Positions 26,250 to 34,953 of a DNA stretch of 64,000 bases are shown here, one piece after another; the stretch's first letter is position 1, and every line of letters begins with the position of its first letter. The notes under the pieces were generated by a model. It searched no databases. It was given only the letters and a program-made list of their open reading frames with translations, and was not told the DNA's origin. Made by a program: the position numbers and the translations under genes. Origin of the DNA: Hoylesella buccalis ATCC 35310 (GTDB lineage Bacteria; Bacteroidota; Bacteroidia; Bacteroidales; Bacteroidaceae); NCBI RefSeq assembly GCF_025151385.1, contig NZ_CP102287.1, positions 186,001 through 250,000 on the forward strand, given 5' to 3'.

Positions 26250-26668
26250 TTATGGGGTTGTGGTGATTTCTTTCTTACTGTTTAATAGGTCTTCTATCTT
26301 CCATTTTCTACGTTTCTTGCGCTCTTCCCACTTTCGCACGGTCTCATCCATTTCTGCACGGGTAGGAGGCGCGTCTTTGTCACGCTTGTGGCGGTAGCAG
26401 GTCATCGGAACGTCTATGTTCATCAGTTCTATTTGGGCAATGGTGTAAACGTAGTAGTACTCATACATCTTTACAGGTATTAGTCCGAAGAAGAAGTATC
26501 TTGTGCTGACGAGCCACTCTCGGTGCTTGGCTGCTGAGTGGGCCGTTCCGTACCCAGTTCTTGAAGGATACGTTCTACTTCCTTCGTCGTCATCTGGAGT
26601 AGCGTATCCTTCACCCCTATCAAGGATGTGGTAGCTCCGAAGTACTGCATGAGAGGTACTTTTTTTTT
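26250..26668 (-). CDS. Tail assembly chaperone, -1 frame extension (gpGT-type)
   Basis: This frame is closed by a TAA that starts exactly at the A9 slip site and is then open to 26250. From the internal ATG 26468 it reads MYEYYYVYTIAQIELMNIDV, the usual second tail-chaperone segment. Without a start codon upstream of 26468, the long open stretch (about 65 codons, including YFFFGLIPVKMYEYY) is best explained by -1 frameshifting from the first chaperone gene, giving a gpG/gpGT-like pair that binds the tape measure. Confidence 0.6.
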
Positions 26669-27052
26669 ACCTTCTGTAAGGATGGGAAGAAGCTGGTCGT
26701 AACGGTATTCTTTCACATAATAGAACCATCGCCACAAAAACCAATAAAGAAAGTGTAGCTTGAACATACCGTCTAACACGAATATCGCAGCGGCTTTGCA
26801 TGCTATCTTGCTGTCTGCTATGACAATATCAACTTTACTTAAATCTTGTTGCGCTTTATCTTTTTCGTCACTATTTTGTTTGCGTAGAAGTACTCTTCCA
26901 AGTTTCCGTGTCTGACAATATTTCAACCAACGTATCTTATACCGCTTACGGGTTCCTGGAATGGTTACTATAGTGGGAGTGTTGTCACGAACAGATTGAT
27001 AGATGCGCTGTTCTTCTTCGGTGGGCTGATTAACGATAGGTTCTTCTTTCAT
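26480..27052 (-). CDS. Tail assembly chaperone, 0-frame product (gpG-type)
   Basis: The 190-aa product (MKEEPIVNQPTEEEQRIYQS...) is a small protein between the tail tube and tape measure genes, the canonical position of lambda G. It contains basic segment TRKRYKIRWLKYCQTRKLGR and an aromatic hydrophobic stretch (FKLHFLYWFLWRWFYYVKEY). Its Ser/Thr-rich tail (TQQPSTESGSSAQDTSSSD) is what is read when no frameshift occurs; the A9 run at codons about 129-131 allows a -1 shift into the next frame. Confidence 0.65.
   Translation of the reverse strand: MKEEPIVNQPTEEEQRIYQSVRDNTPTIVTIPGTRKRYKIRWLKYCQTRKLGRVLLRKQNSDEKDKAQQDLSKVDIVIADSKIACKAAAIFVLDGMFKLHFLYWFLWRWFYYVKEYRYDQLLPILTEGKKKVPLMQYFGATTSLIGVKDTLLQMTTKEVERILQELGTERPTQQPSTESGSSAQDTSSSD
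26660..26668 (-). other. A9 slippery site for programmed -1 frameshift
   Basis: Minus-strand GGT AAA AAA AAA GTA in the chaperone gene contains A AAA AAA G. The -1 frame has TAA as the codon overlapping the first As and no stop afterwards until 26250, so the overlap begins exactly at the slip site. Confidence 0.6.
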
Positions 27053-27139
27053 TCCTGTTTCTTTTAATTAAATAGGGGCAGCGGTAGCATCACTACCACC
27101 GCCCCATCGGTTGAGTTCTGTTATCAATGAAACAATCTT

Positions 27140-27727
27140 TTATGCAGTTGCGTCTGGCTCAAAGATACCAAAGGCGTCTGCATCAGCACCAGCAGCTACG
27201 CTTCCTGTCAAAACGACACAGAGAGGCTTGTTGCTACTATCAAATACCAATTGAGCCATGAACTTGACTTTCTTGATGTACAGGATTTTATCCTCACTGT
27301 CATTCAAAACCAACACACCTAAGTAGATGGCTTTTTGGGTGGATGAATAACTCAGACCTGATACCTTACCCTTGCCACCAACGGTTAAACCTGCTGGGAG
27401 AGTCAAAGTGGTCTTCTGTCCCTTGAAACCGCAGAAATCCAAAATCTCTGTGTTGTTACAGGGGATTTCCAACTTCACCTCGCCATCGCCAGGCTTGAAC
27501 TTCGATACCCAGTCGGCTTGCAGACCTTTAATCTTGAAGTGGTCTATGCTTGGTGCACCAGTGTCAAAATTGAAACCTGACTCATCGGACACTGGAAACT
27601 CTATCATGTCGGTGTCTTTCAAGGTGGCTGCATTGCCAGTGGTGGCGATACCGCCTTTTACTGCAAACACACACGATATGCCGTTGAACACATCGCCTTG
27701 CATGTCTATCTTTCTCTTAAATGCCAT
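27140..27727 (-). CDS. Major tail tube protein
   Basis: The 195-aa product starts MAFKRKIDMQGDVFNGISCV and is beta-rich with paired segments (EVKLEIPCNNTEILDFCGFK, LTVGGKGKVSGLSYSSTQ, VLVLNDSEDKILYIKKVKF, VVLTGSVAAG) typical of siphophage tail tube proteins. It lies immediately upstream of the chaperones in transcription order. Confidence comes mainly from size, fold-like pattern and position. Confidence 0.65.
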   Translation of the reverse strand: MAFKRKIDMQGDVFNGISCVFAVKGGIATTGNAATLKDTDMIEFPVSDESGFNFDTGAPSIDHFKIKGLQADWVSKFKPGDGEVKLEIPCNNTEILDFCGFKGQKTTLTLPAGLTVGGKGKVSGLSYSSTQKAIYLGVLVLNDSEDKILYIKKVKFMAQLVFDSSNKPLCVVLTGSVAAGADADAFGIFEPDATA

Positions 27728-27739
27728 GTTTTTTTCTTT

Positions 27740-28153
27740 TTAATGGTTAAACGAATTGATTTTTGTGCGGATATGAAATGTGATGGTGGTCAATTGAAAA
27801 CCGCTCTTATCGCTGCCTTTCAGCAGTACCGTAGGCTCTGTTGCGACAATGCGGTCATCCGTAATCGGGAAGAGGTCTAAGAACTTCTGCACAAGCGCAG
27901 TTTGCTTACCTATATTGGGGGTGTTGTCCGACTTGGCTTTCATGCCGATATAGAACACACCCTCCGTCCTAACTATAAAGTCATCGTTGCCCTTCACCGC
28001 CCTGTATTGCACCGTCGGAAGGTCTATCACAACAAACTCGGTCATTTCCTTGGTCACATCTGGACGATTGGAGAGGAAAATGTTTGCCACACCTGTAGTC
28101 TTGGCTGCGGTAACGAGAGAGTTGAATATGTTGTACATCGTTGACTTTGGCAT
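27740..28153 (-). CDS. Tail terminator / tail completion protein
   Basis: A 137-aa product (MPKSTMYNIFNSLVTAAKTT...) with a VVIDLPTVQYRAVKGNDDF strand region and a helix followed by a final beta strand (GFQLTTITFHIRTKINSF). Size, fold pattern and location between the neck genes and tail tube fit a tail terminator. No specific motif is diagnostic. Confidence 0.5.
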   Translation of the reverse strand: MPKSTMYNIFNSLVTAAKTTGVANIFLSNRPDVTKEMTEFVVIDLPTVQYRAVKGNDDFIVRTEGVFYIGMKAKSDNTPNIGKQTALVQKFLDLFPITDDRIVATEPTVLLKGSDKSGFQLTTITFHIRTKINSFNH

Positions 28154-28157
28154 ATAT

Positions 28158-28691
28158 TTACATCTTTAAAAAGGTTAAACCTACATTTTCGGCAACGTTT
28201 TTGGTCATCAGGTATCCGGTCGTTTGCCTTTTGTTTTCTACAAAATCAGCATACTCAACAGGATAGGCAACGACAATGTCAAATAGACTATTACTATTAG
28301 GACGATATTGCTGAAAGAATTTCTTTGCATCATTCTCTCCATAACCCTCGTCTGTCTTTTCGTCTGCGTCGAACATACTTTCCACACCGTCCCAATCTTT
28401 ATAAAAATCATACACTTGCTTCCTTTGAGCCATTTTATGGAAGATGGATCTCTTTACCTTCGAATGAGAATAATAGGCAACGAGTGGTTCGTTTTTCTTA
28501 TATAGACATACTACAATGGAGTTAATAAGATTACCTGTGAAGTTATGCGCTCCTTCTGTATGTAGCCTCCATGTTATCGCCGCGTCAAGAATGTACTTGC
28601 AATAGACCTTGCAATTCTGTTCAACCTTATCCTCTATCTCTTTCTTGAAATCAGAAATAGCCGACTGTACTATGGTGCTAATTCCTGACAT
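28158..28691 (-). CDS. Head-tail joining (HK97 gp10-like) protein
   Basis: The 177-aa product (MSGISTIVQSAISDFKKEIE...) contains NFTGNLINSIVVCLYKKNEP and AYPVEYADFVENKRQTTGYL, resembling the TGNL-S...YA-xVExG pattern of HK97 gp10-type neck proteins. It overlaps the preceding gene by 14 nt. Role inferred from pattern and position. Confidence 0.6.
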   Translation of the reverse strand: MSGISTIVQSAISDFKKEIEDKVEQNCKVYCKYILDAAITWRLHTEGAHNFTGNLINSIVVCLYKKNEPLVAYYSHSKVKRSIFHKMAQRKQVYDFYKDWDGVESMFDADEKTDEGYGENDAKKFFQQYRPNSNSLFDIVVAYPVEYADFVENKRQTTGYLMTKNVAENVGLTFLKM

Positions 28692-29013
28692 ACTTCCAAA
28701 GCAGATGAGTTCCTAAATTACCAGGCATCCTGTCCATCACCTCGCCATATTCTGTGAAAGAACCTTTGTCCAAAACTATCCTGTCTCCCTCCTGCGGGAT
28801 GGTTTCTTTCGTCCACTCGTCCTGCTTCAAAGGCAGCGCAAGACCTCGATATGAGGAGATTACTTCTCCGCTGACTGACGTGGTGAGCTTGTCGAAACCT
28901 CTGCAAATGCCATCATACAAAACCACTCCTTCTTCCTCGTCTGACATGGGATTGTCCGACTTGGTGGGTCTGATAATCTGACATTTATGGGGAAATCTCG
29001 GGTTGTTTACCAT
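28678..29013 (-). CDS. Head closure / head-tail stopper protein
   Basis: A 111-aa beta-rich product: FPHKCQIIRPTKSDNPMSDE, GEVISSYRGLALPLKQDEWT, PQEGDRIVLDKGSFTEYGEV. This matches the small beta-barrel head-tail connectors (SPP1 gp16-like) that precede gp10-type genes. It overlaps the downstream gene by 14 nt. Confidence 0.55.
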   Translation of the reverse strand: MVNNPRFPHKCQIIRPTKSDNPMSDEEEGVVLYDGICRGFDKLTTSVSGEVISSYRGLALPLKQDEWTKETIPQEGDRIVLDKGSFTEYGEVMDRMPGNLGTHLLWKYVRN

Positions 29014-29015
29014 GA

Positions 29016-29417
29016 CTACAAGTTTCTTTCTCTACCGTTGTTAATATTGTGGATACCTCTTCCTACCATGCCCCAACGACCAACACCTACCGTAGGTAGA
29101 CCGTACCGCTTGTAGATACTGTTCGCCATGCGTATATAATGATTTAATACGGTTGCGGAAATTGACTCTCCGCCCTCACTATGCTCCCAATGAGCATCCT
29201 TGTCGGTCACTCGGTTGGAGGTTGTTGGTGATAAGGCAACCCATGTGTACAAATCGGCAACGCACAAATCTCTCAATTGCTGCGATACTTCCGAATAGTC
29301 AAGGTCGGGTGTCAAACCTTTGTCTACCAAGATAGATAAAAGGGTTTCGTCAGGAACACTGATGTTCCTGACTTTACCCCTGAGGTATTTCGAGATAGTG
29401 TATCGACAACAATCCAT
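29016..29417 (-). CDS. Head-tail adaptor (connector) protein
   Basis: A 133-aa mainly helical product (MDCCRYTISKYLRGKVRNIS, ILVDKGLTPDLDYSEVSQQL, DLCVADLYTWVALS). Its position directly after the capsid gene and its helical content fit a gp6/gp15-type connector. The C-terminal SIYKRYGLPTVGVGRWGM is a familiar end in Bacteroidota phages. Confidence 0.55.
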   Translation of the reverse strand: MDCCRYTISKYLRGKVRNISVPDETLLSILVDKGLTPDLDYSEVSQQLRDLCVADLYTWVALSPTTSNRVTDKDAHWEHSEGGESISATVLNHYIRMANSIYKRYGLPTVGVGRWGMVGRGIHNINNGRERNL

Positions 29418-29439
29418 ACGACTTCTTGCTATTGGTTGC

Positions 29440-30579
29440 CTATTCTGACCAAGCGGTTAAGAAACCAATCTCTCGAATGTTATTGAAGACAGGTGCCGCA
29501 TAAAGCTCACAGTCTACAATATTCTTGAATGGACGTTCTTCTGTTGTGGACAGAACGGCAATGCGGTCTTCTACAAGATAGTAGTTGTGATTGCTGCCTA
29601 CCTGTCCTAACCGCTGACGGTCTATCAAGATGCTATTGGTACATTTCATCTCGAACGGGATGATTTGTGAACTGCATGCCACAAGGTTATGCTCATCAAA
29701 AGCAGGTGCATCAGCCGTGCTGACTCCATCCACCTCATGACGGGACTTGTAGTCCACCACATCAAACATCCATACACCCATGTCGTGCATGAAAGTAGCA
29801 ACTTCCTTATCGGTCAAGTGGACATTCTCCTTATCGAAGTAGTTGGCTCTCGCAACGCATTTGTCTACTACGCTCTTGTGTTTAACAAGGCGGTCGAACA
29901 ACTCCTTGCTGATCTTCCAGTGGTCAACTGAAAGATTAAGTTCGTTGGTCAAAACACTTTGAGCATCCAAGATGTCATTGATAGGGTCGGCAGTCTCGTT
30001 GGCGGTTATTTTACCACCCGTTTTCTTAAACCATTCCTTGGCCTTTGCCAACTTCAAATAATGACTGTCGGCAATCGGGAATTTATAGTCAAAAGCAGCA
30101 CCGTCAACCGACACATCCTTGATGGCTCCCGTAGAGAGGGCTTGTAAGGTAAGGTAGTTCAACTCTGCATGAACACCACCAATCATGGCAGTACTGCGGT
30201 CTGTAACCAGGTCGGTCATGAGAATGGAGGCAGGAATGCCCTGCATGTTCTTGTTCTTTCTAATCATGAACAAGTCGTCCTCGTCAATAGAGTAACCATG
30301 ACCTATCTTTGGCACTGAACCAGTATATGCTGTCCAACCACCACCATTCCTCTGTGGCTTGTTGGAGTGAGTACCAAGAATGGATGCACGTACCAATATT
30401 GGAGTTTCTTTATGACCTTGACTCCACTCTTTGTCATCACTCGGGGTTCCCCATGATGCGTATCTGCGCCAAATGGCTTGGTTGTACTTGGCGTTGGAGT
30501 CGTTTAATATCACGCCAAAGTTGTTCGGACTGATGTAGCGACGCAGGTCGCCTACGTTATACAGTGATGTATCTCTCAT
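29440..30579 (-). CDS. Major capsid protein
   Basis: The 379-aa product starts MRDTSLYNVGDLRRYISPNN and contains HGYSIDEDDLFMIRK, NYLTLQALSTGAI and NVHLTDKEVATFMHDMGVWM, in the style of lambda gpE-like/HK97-fold capsids of Bacteroidota phages; the C-terminus has VEDRIAVLSTTEERPFKNIV and ELYAAPVFNNIREIGFL. It lies between the decoration protein and the connector genes. Length is normal for the fold. Assignment is by pattern and synteny. Confidence 0.75.
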   Translation of the reverse strand: MRDTSLYNVGDLRRYISPNNFGVILNDSNAKYNQAIWRRYASWGTPSDDKEWSQGHKETPILVRASILGTHSNKPQRNGGGWTAYTGSVPKIGHGYSIDEDDLFMIRKNKNMQGIPASILMTDLVTDRSTAMIGGVHAELNYLTLQALSTGAIKDVSVDGAAFDYKFPIADSHYLKLAKAKEWFKKTGGKITANETADPINDILDAQSVLTNELNLSVDHWKISKELFDRLVKHKSVVDKCVARANYFDKENVHLTDKEVATFMHDMGVWMFDVVDYKSRHEVDGVSTADAPAFDEHNLVACSSQIIPFEMKCTNSILIDRQRLGQVGSNHNYYLVEDRIAVLSTTEERPFKNIVDCELYAAPVFNNIREIGFLTAWSE

Positions 30580-30596
30580 CGTTCTTTTCCTTTCTT

Positions 30597-31202
30597 TTAA
30601 TGACGGTTACTGAATCGGAAGAAACAGCCGTTGCTGTTCAATGCTTTCTTAACTTCATCCGTGATAGGGGGCATACGAGTTTCCAATACAGGAAAATCAC
30701 TTGCCCAAGCACCATCACCATCGGCTGATACCGCATGGGGGTCAAGACAGGTGTCGTAAGGGGTCAAGGCATTGACTTTCGTCTTGATGTCTTTACCATC
30801 CATCACACCATAGACTACACCACCTACTTTGGCGGTAGAAACGGCAGCCGCCATTGTGAGGACATCACAGGTAGGGTCACTCTTGTCTATACTGGCTACC
30901 TTCTGACCTTCTATGGTCATGCCTACCTTGGCACGGGTGCCAGACAGTCCTTTTTCCACAGTAAGGGCGGTACCATCATTCTTCAATACTTTGAAGCCAT
31001 AGAGGGGCTTAATGGTACGGGCTACCTCGTCTACATAAACTGGGGTACCTGCAGGAAGAACATTGCCCGCCTCTGGCAAATCGTTTAAGTCAAAGGAAAA
31101 ACCTCCGACAAGAAGGGATACGTGTCCCTCAAATACTCTGCGGTAGCCACCTATCTTGGTAGAATAGCGTACCGACTGATTGAATGTTCCTATTGTTGAC
31201 AT
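30597..31202 (-). CDS. Head fibre / decoration-like protein
   Basis: The 201-aa product has an N-terminal GGYRRVFEGHVSLLVGGFSF segment and PAGTPVYVDEVARTIKPLYG, as in the head fibre/decoration proteins that precede the capsid gene in many Bacteroides phages. Beta-rich with a final SNGCFFRFSNRH. It probably binds the capsid exterior. Inferred from motif and position. Confidence 0.6.
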   Translation of the reverse strand: MSTIGTFNQSVRYSTKIGGYRRVFEGHVSLLVGGFSFDLNDLPEAGNVLPAGTPVYVDEVARTIKPLYGFKVLKNDGTALTVEKGLSGTRAKVGMTIEGQKVASIDKSDPTCDVLTMAAAVSTAKVGGVVYGVMDGKDIKTKVNALTPYDTCLDPHAVSADGDGAWASDFPVLETRMPPITDEVKKALNSNGCFFRFSNRH

Positions 31203-31231
31203 TTGGTCTTTCGTTTTAGGGGTTGATAATG

Positions 31232-32059
31232 TTAAACAAAACTATTCTTGACTTCTGAAAGTTTAATGGCACGCTCCTCATCGGCTTTTTTACGCTTTTC
31301 TAAGTAGGCTTTCACATCATCATCAGGGTCTGCTTCATTCCTACCGCCAGTAGAGTCACCACCATAGGGCTTTCCACCATCGCCATAGAATCGTCTGTAC
31401 TGCTCTTCGTAGATTTTTTCTACTTGGGCTTTCTGCTCGCTGATATTACCGTCTGGCTTAATGCCTGACAGCTCTATCGCAAGGTCTACAACAGCCTCAC
31501 GACCGGCCTTACGCTCTTTCATAAGGTAATCTTTCAGCTGGTGCTTGATTTCTTCTGCGTTCTTTGCTTCTTCTTTCTTCTTGGTATCATCAATGAAGGC
31601 TTCTACTGCGGTCAATTTACCACCAATCAAACCGCCTTTTCCGTCCTCACCAAACAGACGACCCTCTAATTTTTTCAAAAGGTCTTCCGTTTCTGACGGT
31701 TTCTCAACGTTTCCTTTTTTATCGTCTTCTTTCAAGGGGACAGAGTGCTTCTCTTCCCAATCTTTCTTGAATTGCGAAAAAAGGTCTTCTGCAAGATGCT
31801 TAACCTTGCTCTCGTTCTCCTTAGCAATACGTTGTTTCTCTGCTTCTGAACCTTGCGCTAATTCGTGCCGATATTGACCGACAAAATTCTTGAACATGTT
31901 TACAGGCATCGTCCAACTATCTTCTGTTACTTTCTCATCATCCGCAAACGAGGGCAACAAAGGGGTCACTAAGGCGTCTACCGTCTTTTCTGATAATACA
32001 CTGAAATCGGTCTCTCCGACTTTTTCTTTTAATTGTTCAATAAGAGCTTCTTTCTCCAT
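31232..32059 (-). CDS. Capsid scaffold protein
   Basis: From ATG 32059 (MEKEALIEQLKEKVGETDFS) the product is 275 aa, highly charged and helical, with long Lys/Glu stretches (KHLAEDLFSQFKKDWEEKHS, DDTKKKEEAKNAEEIKHQLK) and a flexible Gly/Asp region (YGDGGKPYGGDSTGGRNEAD). This is scaffold-like and sits directly upstream of the decoration and capsid genes. The in-frame extension to 32098 runs through the operator-promoter region and is rejected. No protease domain is visible. Confidence 0.6.
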   Translation of the reverse strand: MEKEALIEQLKEKVGETDFSVLSEKTVDALVTPLLPSFADDEKVTEDSWTMPVNMFKNFVGQYRHELAQGSEAEKQRIAKENESKVKHLAEDLFSQFKKDWEEKHSVPLKEDDKKGNVEKPSETEDLLKKLEGRLFGEDGKGGLIGGKLTAVEAFIDDTKKKEEAKNAEEIKHQLKDYLMKERKAGREAVVDLAIELSGIKPDGNISEQKAQVEKIYEEQYRRFYGDGGKPYGGDSTGGRNEADPDDDVKAYLEKRKKADEERAIKLSEVKNSFV

Positions 32060-32065
32060 AGTCTT

Positions 32066-32197
32066 GTAAAATATATTTACAAAAATATATCTTTTCAAGT
32101 TGTTTGTAAAGTATTTTTACTAAAATGTTGAACATTTTAGCGTTATTTCCTGTTAGTAAAGGCTTTATATGGTATTTTTGTAGTAAAATATATTTAC
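32066..32197. promoter_or_regulatory. Divergent late promoters with three GTAAA-N5-TTTAC sites
   Basis: Between scaffold (minus) and terminase (plus) lie three 15-bp palindromes at 32066-32080, 32106-32120 and 32183-32197 (GTAAA-ATATA/GTATT-TTTAC). TATTTTTG -7 boxes occur on each strand next to the outer sites (plus at about 32173-32180, minus overlapping 32066-32087). A shared repressor or activator of both late operons is inferred. Confidence 0.6.
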
Positions 32198-32203
32198 ATA
32201 TAT

Positions 32204-34831
32204 ATGAAAACTACATTAGGTAAAAAGGTATATTCCGTAAATTTTATTCAAAATCTTAGAAGAGAAATTGACCATAAAAAAGCAAACAATGTTTTTATCG
32301 CACAAAAGGGTCCGCAAGAGGATGACTTGCATGCGAATGTGGATATTCTCATCACGGGTGGAAACCGTGGAGGAGGGAAGGCTAATCCTTACTCTACTCC
32401 TGTCGCTACGCCTAATGGGTTCGTAAAAATGGGTGAATTGGAGGTTGGTGACTGCGTATGCACGCCTTTCGAGGGCATTCAAAGAGTGGAACGTATCTTT
32501 GAGCAGGGGAAAAACACGGTGTACACCTTGTATTTTGATGATGGCACTTCTATGAAATGTATGAACAACCATCGGTTCTGGGCAAAACAGGGGGAGTTCG
32601 ATGAATACAGGGAATGGACAGCGGAAGAGATTTTCAGCAACTATAGGATGGATGCGAAAATACCAAACTCTCTAAGAAGAAATGTTACTGATTTCGTGGA
32701 AATTCCTCTGCCGAACGCTGTGGAGATGAACGAGAATAGAACGGAGTTCGACCTTCCTATACACCCGTTCTTGCTCGGATATATATGTGGGACGGGGTTC
32801 ATGGAATTTCCTAAAAATGGAGTGGTCGTGGATAAATCATACAACCTGGCAAGGTTTCTCACGGGCGTGGGGTATAGGGTTCTAAAGGATAAATACGGAA
32901 AATATTGCGTAAAGGGAATATCACAAGAAATGGTACGGAAGATTACCACCAACAGGGGACGACGACTGGCAAGGATTCCAAAGGAATATATGACGGCAAG
33001 CATATCAGCAAGATGGGCTTTCCTAATGGGCGTGTTTTACATACACGGCTACTCAAAAAGAAGACACCCACACCTTGAACTACCGAACAAGGCGTTGATT
33101 GAGGACGTGGCTCAACTGGCAAGGTCGCTGGGTGTATGGGCGAAAGTATATAGTGTGAACGAAACGCCTGAACACTATGGATGGTGGGGTATCGTCTTCA
33201 TTTGCGTGGATGACAGGGATATTTATTTCAAAACGAATTACCTCGCAAGGGCGCACGTCAACGGTACGGTGTCTAAATCACCAAATAACATCAACGCACT
33301 GTCGAAGAAAATCGTTGAGATTAAAAAAAACAAAGAGAAAGAGGAATGTAGGTGCATCACGGTGTCGGGAAAGCACCATCTCTATCTAACGGATGGATAT
33401 ACCATCAACCACAACACGTTCACGCTTCTCATGGAGCCGATGTATGACATCATGAACCCGCTATTTAATGGCATCATCTTACGAAAAAATAAGGATGACT
33501 TTAACAACATCGTCAGAGATAGCAACTTGTTGTATGGGAGGTTTGGAAGATATAACAAGTCTAAGGATGACATGACGTGGAATTTCCACTCGAAAGCACA
33601 ACTGAAATTCGGCATCTATGATTTGCCTTATGAGGAGTTCGATGACAAATACAGAGGACAGCAGTTCGCATACATCGGAATTGATGAGTTGCCGCAGATG
33701 TCGTTCCGAATGTTCAAATTCTTACTAACAAGTAATCGTAATGGAGCAGGTATCCGGTCGCGTATATTGGGTACATGCAACCCTGACCCTCTGTCATGGC
33801 TTCGCATTTTCATCGATTGGTATATCGGGGAAGACGGACTGCCTATACCAGAAAGAAATGGGGTTATCAGATACTGCTACATGAGGGGAGATTCGGTGGA
33901 ACAGACGGTGTGGGGAAACACACCAGAGGAGGTGTACCTACAATGCAGAGAGGAGATTGATAGTAGGTGGGATAGCTCTTACGAAGAATTGGGTTACGAC
34001 AAAACTTCGTTCTTCGTTAAATCGGTGACATTTATCAAGGCTGACTTGAAATTCAACAAGCTGTTGTTGAAGTCTGACCCCAGCTATCTCGCTGGATTGC
34101 ACAACCAAACAGAGGAGATTAAAGCACGGGAGTTGGACGGAAACTGGAATTTCATGGAAATGGGAGATGACTTGATTAAAATGTCGCACCTCGAGAGATG
34201 TTTCAGAAACGACCAAATGATAGGGGATGGCATTCATAGGGCGACCTGCGACATTGCTTTCACGGGTGGGGATAACTGTGTGACCTTCCATTGGATTGGG
34301 TGGCATGTGGCTGATGTGTTCGTATGTAAGATGGATGCAGTGAAGACGTGCGCAGCGGTGGCAGCGAAAATCGCTGAATGGGGGGTCACAGAGCAAAACT
34401 TTATTTATGACTTAAATGGACTTGGGCAGACATTCAAAGGAGTCTTCCCAAAGGCTATTCCGTTCAATAATGTGGAGGCGGTAGACGAAAAGTTCAGAAA
34501 TGTGTATGACAACGTGAAAAGTCAATGCGCTTATCTGCTCGCACAAAAAATACACAACGCTGAAATTAGTTTCGACGAGGTGATGTTGGAAGAGAAGTTT
34601 TCTGGGAAAGGGTTTGACGGAAGAAAGTTGAGTGACATCTTGCAAACAGAGAGAAAATGTATCCGACAGGATATGTCAAAATTAGACAAAGGGTGGTGTC
34701 TGATTAAGAAAGCGCAAATGAAAACGCTCGTAAAGCATTCACCTGACTTCTTTGAAGCACTCGTCATGAGAGCGTATCCGGAGGTAAAACACAAAAAAGT
34801 GAAAGTACCCGAATGGGCAAGACATTTTTAA
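32204..34831 (+). CDS. Terminase large subunit with in-frame intein
   Basis: The 875-aa precursor contains a terminase ATPase-nuclease interrupted by an intein. Extein: N-terminal ITGGNRGGGK (Walker A) rejoins TFTLLMEPMYD after the intein; then FAYIGIDELPQ (Walker B), a LGTCNPDP motif III-like segment, and the C-terminal RNase H-like nuclease (ATCDIAFTGGDN, FIYDLNGLGQTF). Without the 345-residue intein the protein is 530 aa, normal for a TerL. It packages DNA through the portal encoded downstream. The insert splits Walker A between GK and T, so ATPase activity requires splicing. Confidence 0.9.
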   Translation: MKTTLGKKVYSVNFIQNLRREIDHKKANNVFIAQKGPQEDDLHANVDILITGGNRGGGKANPYSTPVATPNGFVKMGELEVGDCVCTPFEGIQRVERIFEQGKNTVYTLYFDDGTSMKCMNNHRFWAKQGEFDEYREWTAEEIFSNYRMDAKIPNSLRRNVTDFVEIPLPNAVEMNENRTEFDLPIHPFLLGYICGTGFMEFPKNGVVVDKSYNLARFLTGVGYRVLKDKYGKYCVKGISQEMVRKITTNRGRRLARIPKEYMTASISARWAFLMGVFYIHGYSKRRHPHLELPNKALIEDVAQLARSLGVWAKVYSVNETPEHYGWWGIVFICVDDRDIYFKTNYLARAHVNGTVSKSPNNINALSKKIVEIKKNKEKEECRCITVSGKHHLYLTDGYTINHNTFTLLMEPMYDIMNPLFNGIILRKNKDDFNNIVRDSNLLYGRFGRYNKSKDDMTWNFHSKAQLKFGIYDLPYEEFDDKYRGQQFAYIGIDELPQMSFRMFKFLLTSNRNGAGIRSRILGTCNPDPLSWLRIFIDWYIGEDGLPIPERNGVIRYCYMRGDSVEQTVWGNTPEEVYLQCREEIDSRWDSSYEELGYDKTSFFVKSVTFIKADLKFNKLLLKSDPSYLAGLHNQTEEIKARELDGNWNFMEMGDDLIKMSHLERCFRNDQMIGDGIHRATCDIAFTGGDNCVTFHWIGWHVADVFVCKMDAVKTCAAVAAKIAEWGVTEQNFIYDLNGLGQTFKGVFPKAIPFNNVEAVDEKFRNVYDNVKSQCAYLLAQKIHNAEISFDEVMLEEKFSGKGFDGRKLSDILQTERKCIRQDMSKLDKGWCLIKKAQMKTLVKHSPDFFEALVMRAYPEVKHKKVKVPEWARHF
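32381..33415 (+). other. Intein with degenerate LAGLIDADG domain in terminase Walker A
   Basis: Residues 60-404 of the precursor. Block A is ANPYSTPVATPNGF...GELEVGD with Ala rather than Cys/Ser at position 1; block B is GTSMKCMNNHRF with the His but Met where Thr is usual; blocks F/G are GKHHLYLTDGYTINHN followed by Thr. The two LAGLIDADG helices read FLLGYICGTGF and AFLMGVFYIHGY, lacking both catalytic acidic residues. Protein splicing therefore looks possible, while homing endonuclease activity looks lost. Confidence 0.85.
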
Positions 34832-34847
34832 TAAAAAGAACAAACAC

Positions 34848-34949
34848 ATGGTGGTGTGGACTACTTTGAGATTAACGATAGCTATGGCGGCTTGTTTTGC
34901 CATATTCGTATTCATGGATAACAGTAATAACAACAATAATATAGCATAG
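34848..34949 (+). CDS. 33-aa single-membrane-segment peptide between terminase and portal
   Basis: ATG 34848 opens MVVWTTLRLTIAMAACFAIF followed by VFMDNSNNNNNIA and TAG; the portal ATG follows 4 nt later. One hydrophobic helix with an Asn-rich tail. Its tight fit between two packaging genes supports translation; function unknown. Confidence 0.5.
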   Translation: MVVWTTLRLTIAMAACFAIFVFMDNSNNNNNIA

Positions 34950-34953
34950 TAAC

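Noticed and set aside
34412..34794. Minus-strand ORFs opposite the terminase 3' end
   Set aside because: Shadows of the terminase reading frame without leader or domain.
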